Shown here one piece after another: positions 1 to 11,993 of a stretch of DNA of 64,000 nt; the stretch's first letter is position 1, and the number at the start of each line of letters is the position of its first letter. This DNA is from Siphonodentalium dalli (Eukaryota; Mollusca; Scaphopoda; Gadilida; Siphonodentaliidae). Both the position numbers and the translations under genes were made by a program. Below the pieces are notes generated by a model. The model saw only the letters and a list, made by a program, of their open reading frames with translations, had not been told where the DNA came from and made no database searches. The DNA lies in the NCBI GenBank assembly GCA_032622095.1, contig CP136068.1, positions 129,027,989 through 129,091,988 of the forward strand, in the 5' to 3' direction.

Positions 1-103
1 CTCATCGATGTTTCCGGGCCGATCGAACAATAGTTTGTCCAGGCGGAGACGATCATAAATAAATCCCTAAATAGCCCGGACGAAGAGGGGGCACATCGGC
101 TAG
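1..103 (+). mobile_element. Helitron-like element, 3' end
   Basis: The stretch ends with a GC-rich AGCCCGGACGAAG segment, a short spacer and CTAG at 100-103 followed by T. The same end (hairpin CCCGGAC-gaa-GTCGGG, about 10 nt, CTAG, T) occurs four times at 14.2-16.1 kb. A hairpin just before CTRR and a following T is the known 3' signature of Helitrons. In this copy the right arm of the hairpin has decayed. The 5' end lies outside the window. Confidence 0.55.
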
Positions 104-370
104 TGTTGTCTATTTTCGTAGACGTATTTTACTCAACAAAAAGCCAAAAATAAGACGTTAAAAGTTCGTTGACACCAATACAATGTTCTGATTAGGCTAC
201 CCAGTTTATGAAGTTTATGTCGGGCATCCGCTTGCTGGATGCTGATTATATAGGTTAAATTATAGAATTCTAGAATATGCAGCTATTAAAGCATATACAA
301 GCACGATAACATTTCATTCAATCATATTTTAGATTGACTAGGGATCTCTGATTTTTTAATAGAAGATACA
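104..370. other. AT-rich spacer
   Basis: No long open frame, RNA gene or repeat structure was recognised here. Confidence 0.6.
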
Positions 371-646
371 AAAAAGCAAAGAATCCCACAGTTACAAATA
401 TTATTATATGGATGTTAAACCTGTAATGAGAATTGACTTGAATCCTATTGATTAATTTGTAGGAATGCTTGGCTATTAAGTTCAACAAGCAGTAACATAT
501 AAAAAAGAGAAAAGAATCATGCAGTTACAAGTATTATTATATGGATGTTAATCCTTTGGTGACTAAATGTGCTGTAATGAGCAGCTACTTGAATCCTATT
601 GATTCAGTTGTAGGAATGCTCAGCTATTAAATTCAACATGCAGTAA
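371..646 (+). repeat. Two-unit tandem repeat
   Basis: Two diverged copies follow each other (about 371-497 and 501-646). Both carry TATTATTATATGGATGTTAA, then TTGAATCCTATTGATT, then TAGGAATGCT and end in GCAGTAACA. The second copy has about 20 extra bases in the middle. It could be a remnant of a dispersed element. No coding potential is visible. Confidence 0.75.
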
Positions 647-1930
647 CAGATTGTTTGAATTATTAACTAAACATTCATACAGATGAATCATTAGAAATCG
701 GGGTTATGGGCGTCTGAACCTGGCTATTATAAGGCACATTATTATTCCTCGCTGATAACGTGTCAAGTGAGCAGGGACATGGGCTGGAGGGTCTCGAATG
801 TTGGGGCGTCCACCTTGGAATTTCCAACCGCATCATCCCATTGAAACAGACCAAACTCATGCACAAGGCATGGGCTTGAGTTTTTCCCAACTGCATGACA
901 CATTATAGCTCTAGATTGTATGCCATTCTGAAGTGAATTGATCAGTAGCCTTTGATTGGCCACCACGCAAGCCGAGGGAGAAACTCAGGATACATGGGCC
1001 CAGTGAGAAAAATGTGGATATCCGAACCTGAATATTGCAAAAATCATCTAGACTGGCTTCAATATTCCCAATTGTTGGAAGTTTCCACCCTGGCGCCCAC
1101 ACCCCCACAAAATTGGAAATGTTCCCAACAGATTGAGAGAGAGCTGATTTATTTTGCAAAAGAGCATACATTATTTAATACAAAGCATATTAATTAAATG
1201 GAATTAGATTATTTGTGTATTAACCAGTTTCTTGCCAGTTTCAGGGGGGGGGGGTGTAAATGTGATATAGAAAACTAGATCACACCTGCTCCCTACTTCC
1301 TGTCCACCCATCATGAGTTTTGGATCAACTCTAAAGAAGAGGTTACATTTGTATGTCAAATATGGTTGATTACATGTTTAAAGTGTAGGAAAGTATGCAA
1401 ATGTTGGTCTAAAAACGACAAATTCCCCACTATTAAATTGTTGTCAAATCAAACTATGAGAACAATTTCAACATATTGTTGGTATTAAATTTCAAACCAA
1501 TCTATTGTAAGATAAGAAATTTCTAACAGTTGAACATTTTGACCAAAGTTGGGGATAGACACAAATTAAGCACCCCTCCCCAAGTCCCCCCTCCACCCCA
1601 ATCACGTCATAACCTGCCAATGATTCAGTTGAACGTGATTTCATAAGTTATATTCATGTCTGGGCGACAAACATGTGTAAATGTCCTTCAGGCGGACTTC
1701 AGAGGAGGAAATAAGATGGCGCTGACATTGAAATATTGTCACACCTGCAGGATCTTTCAATAATGCACAGATTAAGTAAATGAATATAACATCTCATATT
1801 CTCCTGAGAGTAGATTTATATTACCATTGGTCATTTATATAGGCGGGCATGATTATGATACTATATCATCGGGACTTTCAAATATTTTATTTCTGCCTAT
1901 TAATGTCACTTAATCTCCCGTATTAGGTAT
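647..1930. other. Unassigned AT-rich stretch
   Basis: Only short open frames occur, with no recognisable domain. An 11-base G tract lies at 1244-1254. No gene or mobile element is recognised. Confidence 0.5.
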
Positions 1931-2560
1931 TTTATATTGTGTTATTTCTTAACATACCTGTTCTATTATGCAAATTACATAAGCTACAGTCAGTATTTGG
2001 TTTAAAATGTCAGATACACAAGACGAATTTCGGACCAAAGTGCAGAAATCGTTCGAATAAATCTCATGTACAGAACCGTCACAGCCGTGATTGGTTTGAA
2101 ATAGAACCACAACACGCATCCGTGTTGATTACGAGGCCACAGCTCCCAATTATCAACCCCTATCGGGATACTTTCTCAGCTATTTTACAGAAGAATAACA
2201 CGGGTATACTTTATAGTCAGTGTTTGTATTCAGAATGTGTTTCATATTTTATAAGCCACGAAAAACAAAGAAATTGCGTCCACGTGGCTTGGTTTTCAGT
2301 GATAACATGTTGATATTTACGCGTCAACTCGCTAATACCGAGTTAATTGTGGTCTAGAGTTCAGGTTTCGATAACACGGCACTACTGCAGCCTCTCTTCA
2401 TTCAGGAAAGTATAATATATTCAAGATATTTATAATTATGCGTGATTTTGTCACAAAAATGATTATTTTCAATCATCAGGAACCGTAACAAATCAGACAA
2501 GAACCATCACAATACCGGCGATAGAACGACTTCCGATGTAACAGTTCCTGCACAGTGAGA
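1931..2560 (+). repeat. Dispersed repeat X, copy 1
   Basis: This segment is similar, in inverted orientation, to 40,402-41,430. Shared landmarks include AATACCGGCGATAGAACGAC, CTTCCGATGTAACAGTTCC, the GTGATTTTGTC stretch and a frame containing DTFSAILQKNNTGIL here and DIFSAVLQKNSTGIL in the other copy. The open frame 1939-2313 (124 codons) is conserved in part in the second copy (41,024-41,227, minus strand), so it may be a remnant of a coding region, but no known domain is recognisable. Near 2461-2465 (GATTATTTT) this copy preserves the empty site of a TTAA element present in the other copy. Confidence 0.75.
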
Positions 2561-3007
2561 AAACTGCTTAATATGTGGAGTTCCTACTATAGTATAGTCG
2601 TTGTAGTGATTTTGATGAGTGAACCTAGAAAAATTGTTATAAAGCCAGTTTTGTGTCATTTTGACCGGGAATATTTCGACAACAATATATCCAAAATCCG
2701 CTTTGGGGAAATTTGTGTACAGACATTTGAATACATGCAGGGTATTTCGTCATTATGACACAAAATTTCCGATTGCAGATACATGCAGAGAGTTTAATTG
2801 TGTGAGTTCACAAACCACGCATCCGTGGCAAGTTTTCGTGGATAATTGTCATATGAGTATACGATAGTACGACCCATTACAGTGTAGGCCATCCGAGCAT
2901 TCCACTAATAAAGAGCGTTCATGTAGAACTCCAATGCATTCCACAATAAAGAGCGCGTTCTACGAGCTTTAGAGGACAACGAAATTATACACGTTAGCCA
3001 TGTGGGC
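2561..3007. other. Unassigned spacer with a small internal repeat
   Basis: A short phrase, CATTCCAC(T)AATAAAGAGCG, occurs twice at about 2,899-2,950. Nothing else is recognised before the 5' edge of the tandem duplication at 3008. Confidence 0.5.
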
Positions 3008-5552
3008 GCTCAAGTAATAAAGTGCATGCGTTATCATTGATCGCCATAACGCATGTCACTGCAGTTGTGTAAGCAATAGTTCACATTGTTCACAGTTGTT
3101 TCTCATTTATCATTTCGAGTTTATATCTCTAATTGTGAAAGTAGTAAAAGTTGTTGTTTTTTATGAGTAGGTCACACGTTTCCTGTTGAAACCTGACGGT
3201 ATACGCAGAGTCGTTATTTCGTGGGAGAATCCATATTATTGATCACGGGTTACACATGCCATAGTTCCGTAAATGAACAAATCAGATTACACTCTGTCCA
3301 ATGGACAATTCTACTGCAATTAGACAGTATTGATAGTAATGCTAGGGACCACTTCGATTGATGGCGAATTGGAAGCTTGTCAATTTCAACATGTTCATTT
3401 CATAATTATATTCATAAAATGTAGCCCACACGCATTTTGATTTCAACTAAACTCGGCGATTAACGTCATCATTTACCAAATTCGAGTGATCGAACCTGAA
3501 TGTATCTTCTGATGTGTTCGTAATTATATGTTCCTTCTTATTCAAGAAAAAATATTATTATATGATATCAATGTATTAACAACTAAGTGTATGTACTTTA
3601 TATCTAGTCTTTAAAAAAATCCATATTTAAACTGTTATATTTTGTTAAATGCAGTCGTTTCCCAGTCTCTGTAGTGCCGAAACACGGGCATTTGTTTGGT
3701 CCAAATGTTGTCCATTACTTGGAAAATAAAGCTTACTCAAGATTTTAATTCCGTCCGATATCAAGCAGAATAGCATCGACCATTCCATTGTGCAGGGCGC
3801 GTGTCCACGTTTGGTTATAACACCATCACTGTTCGGACTTGGCATAGAAATGAACACAGTGTTTGGTTCCAAATTACTAGTGAACGAGGTTGGGATTCTC
3901 TGTTGCCAACGCAGATGTTGAGTGATACAAGCAATCCGTCAGTTAAACCGAAACGCCCAGTCAAATACTAACTGACTGGACTCTGTGGATGGCCGATAAT
4001 GTCGACCACAACATAGCAACTTTGGATGGCAGGGGGACCATTCGTGGAATGGGAATGATTGTAATTTATACACCCATGAATCCACCGCCACTGACCATGA
4101 TATGTGTTCATGAGACAAAAGCGATTGAGGGTTGATGAGCTCGTGATTGACAAAGGAGTGTCCATCCCTAAATATGTTGATGTTATTGGCAAAGGAATTC
4201 CCAATATCAAACTGAAAACTCTTCTTCGTTTGGCCACTCCATACACCCTCCCATCTGATCACAACACGGATCGCATGTGGCCATCAGCATGTTTGTTCAG
4301 TAAGAGTGGAACAACTAGCTCCAACTGGTCAGGTTTCATGCAAAGTGCTTGCTAGCTGGACGACACTGACCGCTGAGAAATCAGATGTTCTGTTCCGTCC
4401 CATCATTTACTCTACACTCATGTATGTTGAGGAACATGTACGTATATTGAACTTCCAAACCCCGTGTATCCCTTTCGATCAGATGTTGTGGTTCAAGGTG
4501 GTAAACACAATAACCTCTAAGTCGATGAACATAGTGTGTTGGCTCGGAGGATTTAATAATGTAGTGAGCTTCATGTGGAGTATCGCCTCGATGAAGGGGT
4601 TGGTAAAGTGACCCATGATATATTGAAAGGCGGCGTCGAGGATCTTACCTGATCTCTACCTAGTTGATTATGCGCTTTTCAATAAGTTGATAGCTGAAGT
4701 TGTCCCAGTCGAGAAGGACTCTGCGGACAATGAATCGATAAGGGAACAAGATGACGCAGCAGCATCACAAGTAAAACAGGCTGATGTCCACGTTATTGTT
4801 GGCGGAAAACACGAATTGGCAAAGGCTCTGACTGATTTCGTTCTAGAAGGCGAATATTCACAGAAGGGAATTGAGACCATTCTTGGTAGCGAAGCTCTTC
4901 TACATAGAGTGAAGTGGATCAAAAACTTAACATACAAGGAAGTAGCCATGCATTGTCTGAAGTAAGTCCGAACCAAGTATGGCTCGAGTTGCATCGTGTT
5001 CGATGGTTCGGTAATAGCTCGTCTATTAAAGATCACGAGAACAGCCGTCGATCTGCAAACCATGCCGACGTTCGTGTCACTGAATAACACACAATAACCA
5101 GCAAATTTTCCTCCCAAATGAGAGAAACAAAAGTCAGTTCATCAAATTGAGGGCCCCTCTTATCGGATAATGGGCACGCAGTTCACTGCAGTGGTGACGT
5201 TGATACTCTGATAGTTTCTCGTGCCCTAGAGTTTGACTCGCATGGAAGAAATATCATGGTTATCGCGGACGACACAGATCTGATTCGTCTTTTGAATCGT
5301 CACTGGAAATCGAACATGGCCGTCAATCTGATGCTCGGAAATATGGCAAAGATGGTGCTGCCATATTGCGATTCGGCGACACCGTGTGCAAGGCTGGACA
5401 GTTCACAACTTCCCATGTCACGTTTGCACATCTATGTGGATGCTGTGATACCATATCTGCATTATTCGGACATGGGAAAATGAGTATGCTCAGAAAGATA
5501 AACAAGTCTGCTGAAGTTCGCAAAATATTACTTATGCAGGAGTCTAGTGCAA
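3008..5552 (+). repeat. Tandem segmental duplication, unit A
   Basis: The segment from GCTCAAGTAATAAAGTGC at 3008 to CTAGTGCAA at 5552 is repeated immediately downstream as unit B (5553-8016) with very few differences. These are a 2-base indel (TTACACATGCC versus TTACATGCC), an indel of about 79 bp near 3700 and scattered single-base changes. The first 650-700 bases are non-coding; the rest is pseudogene copy A. A hairpin (ATGCGTTAT/ATAACGCAT, 3026-3054) lies close to the 5' breakpoint and is repeated at 5571-5599. Confidence 0.93.
3735..5552 (+). pseudogene. Copy A of a large uncharacterised protein family, internally deleted
   Basis: Broken frames on the plus strand match, in order, parts of copy C (8198-11993). 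Homology starts near the 'ILIPSD' segment at 3738. It continues with ADNVDHN and GMGM at about 3985-4060, then PTGQVSCKVLAS and related pieces (4104-4611), then ALTDFVLEGEYSQKG and LLHRVKWIKN (about 4820-4930). It ends with MVIADDTDLIRLLN (5256), then FAHLCGC and ISALFGHGK (about 5430-5480) and KSAEVRKILLMQESS. About 1.1 kb present in copy C (roughly 9680-10,760) is missing. Several frameshifts and stops break the frame, for example TGA after AIEG and TAA after HCLK. I recall this family as a multicopy 'uncharacterized protein' in mollusc and cnidarian genomes. Its biochemical function is not known to me and mobile-element origin is only likely. Confidence 0.8.
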
Positions 5553-8016
5553 GCTCAAGTAATAAAGTGCATGCGTTATCATTGATCGCCATAACGCATG
5601 TCACTGCAGTTGTGTAAGCAATAGTTCACATTGTTCACAGTTGTTTCTCATTTATCATTTCGAGTTTATATCTCTAATTGTGAAAGTAGTAAAAGTTGTT
5701 GTTTTTTATGAGTAGGTCACACGTTTCCTGTTGAAACCTGACGGTATACGCAGAGTCGTTATTTCGTGGGAGAATCCATATTATTGATCACGGGTTACAT
5801 GCCATAGTTCCGTAAATGAACAAATCAGATTACACTCTGTCCAATGGACAATTCTACTGCAATTAGACAGTATTGATAGTAATGCTAGGGACCACTTCGA
5901 TTGATGGCGAATTGGAAGCTTGTCAATTTCAACATGTTCATTTCATAATTATATTCATAAAATGTAGCCCACACGCATTTTGATTTCAACTAAACTCGGC
6001 GATTAACGTCATCATTTACCAAATTCGAGTGATCGAACCTGAATGTATCTTCTGATGTGTTCGTAATTATATGTTCCTTCTTATTCAAGAAAAAATATTA
6101 TTATATGATATCAATGTATTAACAACTAAGTGTATGTACTTTATATCTAGTCTTTAAAAAAATCCATATTTAAACTGTTATATTTTGTTAAATGCAGTCG
6201 TTTCCCAGTCTATGTAGTGCCGAAACACGGGCATTTCCTGTTGCATTTCCATTGTGCAGGGCGCGTGTCCACGTTTGGTTATAACACCATCACTGTTCGG
6301 ACTTGGCATAGAAATGAACACAGTGTTTGGTTCCAAATTACTAGTGAACGAGGTTGGGATTCTCTGTTGCCAACGCAGATGTTGAGTGATACAAGCAATC
6401 CGTCAGTTAAACCGAAACGCCCAGTCAAATACTAACTGACTGGACTCTGTGGATGGCCGATAATGTCGACCACAACATAGCAACTTTGGATGGCAGGGGG
6501 ACCATTCGTGGAATGGGAATGATTGTAATTTATACACCCATGAATCCACCGCCACTGACCATGATATGTGTTCATGAGACAAAAGCGATTGAGGGTTGAT
6601 GAGCTCGTGATTGACAAAGGAGTGTCCATCCCTAAATATGTTGATGTTATTGGCAAAGGAATTCCCAATATCAAACTGAAAACTCTTCTTCGTTTGGCCA
6701 CTCCATACACCCTCCCATCTGATCACAACACGGATCGCATGTGGCCATCAGCATGTTTGTTCAGTAAGAGTGGAACAACTAGCTCCAACTGGTCAGGTTT
6801 CATGCAAAGTGCTTGCTAGCTGGACGACACTGACCGCTGAGAAATCAGATGTTCTGTTCCGTCCCATCATTTACTCTACACTCATGTATGTTGAGGAACA
6901 TGTACGTATATTGAACTTCCAAACCCCGTGTATCCCTTTCGATCAGATGTTGTGGTTCAAGGTGGTAAACACAATAACCTCTAAGTCGATGAACATAGTG
7001 TGTTGGCTCGGAGGATTTAATAATGTAGTGAGCTTCATGTGGAGTATCGCCTCGATGAAGGGGTTGGTAAAGTGACCCATGATATATTGAAAGGCGGCGT
7101 CGAGGATCTTACCTGATCTCTACCTAGTTGATTATGCGCTTTTCAATAAGTTGATAGCTGAAGTTGTCCCAGTCGAGAAGGACTCTGCGGACAATGAATC
7201 GATAAGGGAACAAGATGACGCAGCAGCATCACAAGTAAAACAGGCTGATGTCCACGTTATTGTTGGCGGAAAACACGAATTGGCAAAGGCTCTGACTGAT
7301 TTCGTTCTAGAAGGCGAATATTCACAGAAGGGAATTGAGACCATTCTTGGTAGCGAAGCTCTTCTACATAGAGTGAAGTGGATCAAAAACTTAACATACA
7401 AGGAAGTAGCCATGCATTGTCTGAAGTAAGTCCGAACCAAGTATGGCTCGAGTTGCATCGTGTTCGATGGTTCGGTAATAGCTCGTCTATTAAAGATCAC
7501 GAGAACAGCCGTCGATCTGCAAACCATGCCGACGTTCGTGTCACTGAATAACACACAATAACCAGCAAATTTTCCTCCCAAATGAGAGAAACAAAAGTCA
7601 GTTCATCAAATTGAGGGCCCCTCTTATCGGATAATGGGCACGCAGTTCACTGCAGTGGTGACGTTGATACTCTGATAGTTTCTCGTGCCCTAGAGTTTGA
7701 CTCGCATGGAAGAAATATCATGGTTATCGCGGACGACACAGATCTGATTCGTCTTTTGAATCGTCACTGGAAATCGAACATGGCCGTCAATCTGATGCTC
7801 GGAAATATGGCAAAGATGGTGCTGCCATATAGCGATTCGGCGACACCGTGTGCAAGGCTGGACAGTTCACAACTTCCCATGTCACGTTTGCACATCTATG
7901 TGGATGCTGTGATACCATATCTGCATTATTCGGACATTGGAAAATGAGTATGCTCAGAAAGATAAACAAGTCTGCTGAAGTTCGCAAAATATTACTTATG
8001 CAGGAGTCTAGTGCAA
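5553..8016 (+). repeat. Tandem segmental duplication, unit B
   Basis: Second, near-identical copy of 3008-5552, joined to it directly at AGTGCAA/GCTCAAG. Relative to unit A it lacks about 79 bp near 6240, where the sequence around GCATTTCCTGTTGCATTTCC bridges the gap. Identity with unit A stops at CTAGTGCAA (8016). Beyond this, unit B continues into the 3' part of the same pseudogene family, so unit A looks like the copy that was cut short by the duplication breakpoint. Confidence 0.93.
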
Positions 8017-8197
8017 ATATCAGGAACCATCGGCGAGGCCGACATGCGGCTTTACCTTGTGTGTGGTGGTAAGAAAGAAGAGTAATTAAATACACTTCGC
8101 CATGCCAAGTTTATGGACATTCTATCCTCTAGCAAGACTGCGTTAGAGCCCAAAAACTCCTACCAACAGAAAGGGCGGCATACTATCAGTCTCAGGG
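6250..8197 (+). pseudogene. Copy B of the same protein family, internally deleted
   Basis: It carries the same internal deletion and the same stops as copy A, so the deletion predates the duplication. Unlike copy A it continues past the breakpoint. From 8017 to about 8197 the sequence encodes, in broken frames, pieces matching copy C at 11,500-11,690 (EADMRL, GGKKEE, KFMDILSSSKTALEPK). It then stops abruptly at CAGTCTCAGG and the N-terminal half of copy C begins. The C-terminal Cys-rich part is absent. One difference from copy A is PYS instead of PYC at about 7829. Confidence 0.78.
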
Positions 8198-11100
8198 TAT
8201 GCATCATTGGTTCGAAAAGATTTGTACTTGGCTCGAGACAGAAGCTGGTGCTGAATTATACACTGTTAGAGAGTTACATTCCAGAATGGTTGAATTCGCA
8301 TGCGAGTCAGAGGTTTATACTATTAATAGTTTGAAAGGTAACTTAGAGGAATACTATGTAGAATTCATTTTCTTCGCTGAGGTTAAGGAACGGAAGGATG
8401 TCGTTTGTTTTCGAAATATGGCTAATGAAATGAAAAGTGGTACACTGATAAAAAACATGATTTAGATGCCGAAGCAAACAGGATAATAAAAGCACAAATA
8501 AGTGAGGCGATTACAGTCGCGAATTGTACCCAACCAGTGACGCTATATCTAGTATTATTGGGTGCGATTCGGATCCCGAGTCACCTGCAAAGCCTACTAA
8601 AGATTTTAATTCCGTCCGATGTGAAGCAGAATAGCATCGGCCATTACATTGTGCAGGACGCGCGTCCACGTTCGGTTATAACACCAAAGCTGTTTGGACT
8701 GGGCGTAGAAATGGATCATGTGTTTGACTCCAAATGGCTATAATGAGTTATCCCAGTTGGGATTATGTTACCCACGATGCAGCTGAGAGGTACAAGCAAT
8801 CCGTCATTCAGACCGAAACGCCCAGTCAAATAATAACTGACTATGCACCTTCATTCAGTGGGTGGGCGATAATGTCGACCACAACATAGCAAATCTGAAG
8901 GGCAGGGAGACCTTCCATGGAATGGGGATGGTTGCAATATCTGCACTGAACATGAAGTCGCGTGTGATCAGGAGACAAAAGCGGTTGAGGGTTGATGAGC
9001 TCGTGAAGGATAAAGGACTGTCCATCTCTCAATATGTTGATGTTATTGGCAAAGGAATTTCCAATGTCAAACTGAAACCTATTCTCCACTTGGCCACACC
9101 CTATACCCTTCCATCTGACCTCAGCTAAGATATGCTGTGGCACTCAGCATGCTTTTTCAGTAAGAGTGAAAAACATAGCGCCAACTGGTCATGTTTCATG
9201 CAAAGTGCTTACTCACAGGGCACTCTGACCACTGAGAAATCAGATGTTCTGTTCCTTCCCATCATCGATCTGAATCCGTCAGATGACGATTGCATTTATT
9301 CTTCACGCCATATATCACTTTCGACCAGCCGTTGTGGTTCAGGGCTGTAAACATAATAAGTTCTACATAGTGTGTAGGCTCGGAGGATTTCACACTGTAA
9401 TGAGCTTCATGGGGAGTATCGGTTCGACGTTAAAGGGGTAGGGTTAGAAGAAGCTTTGGAGAAAGTGTACGGTCAGGACACATTGACCCATATGGTATCT
9501 GGAAGGCAGTGTCGATGGCATTGTGTTATTTCTACCTAGTTGAGGCTGCACTTTTCAATAAGTTGATAGCTGAAGTTCTCCCAGTTGAGAAGGACGCCAG
9601 TTCTGCGGACAATGAATAGATACGGGAACAAGATGACATAGAAGCCTCACAAGTGCAACACGCTGATGTTCACGTTGTTGGTGAAAACACGATGGGCAAA
9701 ATGCACCAGAGTGAAATGGACGGAATACGAAAACTGTGTGAAGAGATTGAAATTGGAGTTGTTCCTATATCAGCGGCTGTGGACTCAACTGAACTGTTGA
9801 AGCTCGAGCAATGTATCAATAGTTATAAATCACTGCTTGTCAAAAATCCCTCACAGCAAAATTGTGGGTGCATTATGGATTATGTGCAAACCCTAATGAA
9901 CTTCATCCGTGCTGAGCGAACATAACAGCGGATTGGAACCTGCATATTGTAATAGTAGGGAAGATGCTGAACCTCTTTGCAGCCACTGGTCATATAAATT
10001 ACACAAAGAGCTGCAGACTATATCTCCAAATGATGCTAGAATTACCAGTGAAGCATCCTTGGGTGCATAGGTGTTTTGCGGAACATGGCTTCCATGTAGC
10101 CCGTAGAAGTAGCAGATTATAGGTGGGGTTATCAACCGATCTTATTATTGAACAAGTACTGATGAGATCTATCAAGAGTCGAGGGGGTTTAACTCGAGGT
10201 AGAGGACTGACAGAAACGGTACGTTTGCAGTGGATACTCAGTATGCACAGATGTGCAGAGATACACAATGCAATGACCGAGTTTACCAAAATGCGACATG
10301 GTACCAGTGAGCAGCACGCTGCAATGGGAGAATATAGGCGAAAGCGTTATTTCGATGATATGGTTAGGTTGCAAACTTGGTTTGATGACCACGATCCTTT
10401 TGATGCCAATGAGAAGGAACTCAGTTCGTTGTCATCGGGGTTAACGTCCAATGGAACTGATGGCGTGAATTGTTCCGATTCTGAGAGTGTTGGCCAAACA
10501 ATCCAGAGTAAACTTGACAATGTGAGCATCACTGAGGCATCAATTAAAAGGAAATGTCACATAAAGTCTCTCGGTCATCTGTATCCCGGGATTCGAGTTG
10601 ATAACGAGCGAGTTCAATTCAATCCAACGCTGTTGCTCTCACGACTGATAGCTATCGCCCAGCATGAGGAAAGTATGGTGAAGTTTTTTTCTTACGAATT
10701 GACGACCATACCAACTTCTCTGTTCAAAGATGAATTAATGTCAAAACCAGAAAAAGCACAGTTAGCGAAGGCTCTGACTGATTCCGTTCAGGAAGTCGAC
10801 TATTCCCAGAAGGGAACTGCGGTCGTTCTTGATGGCGGAGCTCTTCTTCATATAGTGAAGTGGATCAAAAACTCAACATACAAGGAAGTAGCCACTCAAT
10901 ATCAGAAGCACGTCCGAACAAAGTATGGCTCGAGTTGCATCGTGTTCGATGGTTATGGTCATGGCCCGTCTATTAAAGATCACGAGCACAGCCAGCGATA
11001 TGGCAAAACATGTGCCGACGTTCGGGCCACTGAAACAACAGAGAGCCATAATAACCAGCAAATTTTCCTCTCAAATGAGAGAGACAAAAGTCAGTTCACC

Positions 11101-11993
11101 AAGTTGCTTGGGCGCCTCTTATCGGGTGATGGGCAGTTCATAACAGCAGTGGTGACGCAAATACTCAGTTTCTTATGCCCTAGAGTTTGCATCACATGGA
11201 AGAAACGTAAGAGTTATCGCGGAGGATACAGATCTGAATATTCTTTTGATCCATCACTGGAAATCAAACATGGCCGACATATTTTTCCAATCTGATGTTC
11301 GGAAATCTGGCAAAGGCAGCGCTGCGATATGGCGAATCGGTGACATCCTGCGCAAGGCTTAACAGTTCACAACTTCCTATATGCAATGTGAGGCCATGAC
11401 ACCACCTCTGCAATATTCGGACATGAGAAAACAAGTATCGTCAGAAAGATAAACGAGTCTGCTGAAGTTCGCAAAATATCATCACTCATGCAGGAGTCTA
11501 GTGATAATCAGAAAGACATTGGATAGGCCGACATGCGGCTATTCGTTGTAGTGTTTAGTTGTAAGAAAGAAGACTAACTAAATACACTTCGGTATGCGAA
11601 GTTTATGGATATGGTATCTTCTAGCCAGACTGCGTTAGAGCCCCAAAAACTCCCACCAACAGAACGAGCGGCATACTATCACAGTCTCAGAGTTCATATC
11701 CAGGTGAGTTGGAGAACACTGAATAACGACGTATTGAATGCTGAGAGATGGGGCCGGGTACGTCGTGGTGCTGATCTTGCCCCAGTCATGACTGACCAGA
11801 ATGCAGCCCCCAGACGAATTGCTCAAGTTTGTATGGTGCAAGTGTAAGGTGTCATAAAAAAACATGTGACACCAATATGTGTATATGTCGCAAACATGGT
11901 CTGAAATGTGTTATCGCTTGTGGAGATTGTCGTGGAGAGGGCTGCATGAATTCAGAAGATGTTCTCATAGGAGATGACGAGGATGAGGTCTGA
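8198..11993 (+). pseudogene. Copy C, the most complete copy of the uncharacterised protein family
   Basis: Collinear fragments on the plus strand, in order: WLETEAGAELYTVRELHSRM (8199-8465); KQNSIGHYIVQDARPRSVI with FGLGVEMDHVF (8537-8743); DNVDHN and TFHGMG (8862-9128); FMQSAYS and LFLPIIDL (9132-9350); GHINYTKSCRLYLQMM (about 9990-10,040); the long open segment 10,123-11,295; PQKLPPTERAAYYHSLRVH (11,605-11,710). Then comes a Cys-rich tail: CKCK, then after a frameshift at a run of seven A's near 11,855, CDTNMCICRKHGLKC and CGDCRGEGC, ending at TGA 11,991-11,993. The tail resembles tesmin/TSO1-type CXC repeats. Stops and frameshifts occur throughout, so it cannot make a full product. Function unknown. 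The block is recognisable because all fragments occur in the order I recall for intact family members. Confidence 0.82.
10123..11295 (+). pseudogene. Longest open segment (390 codons) of copy C
   Basis: Open from a codon directly after an in-frame TAG (10,120-10,122) to 11,295. The first codon is GTG, so this is an open segment of an older frame, not a gene with its own start. Family landmarks: GLSTDLIIEQVLMRS, RGGLTRGRG, TSEQHAAMGEYRRKR (about residues 63-77), then a less conserved acidic, Ser-rich linker (about 95-135). These are followed by YPGIRVDNERVQFNP, VVLDGGALLHIVKW, VFDGYGHGPSIKDHEH and SNERDKSQFTKLLGRLLSGDG. The paired Asp-containing segments VVLDGG, VFDGYG and (in copies A and B) VIADDTD suggest a nuclease-like or metal-binding fold, but this is inference. 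The frame runs out of alignment in the last 40 codons (CPRVCITWKKRKS) because of a frameshift. Confidence 0.75.

Noticed and set aside
4668-7581. The pair of 149-codon minus-strand frames in units A and B
   Set aside because: They lie antisense to the recognised pseudogene motifs (ALTDFVLEGEYSQ, LLHRVKWIKN) and are shadows of it.
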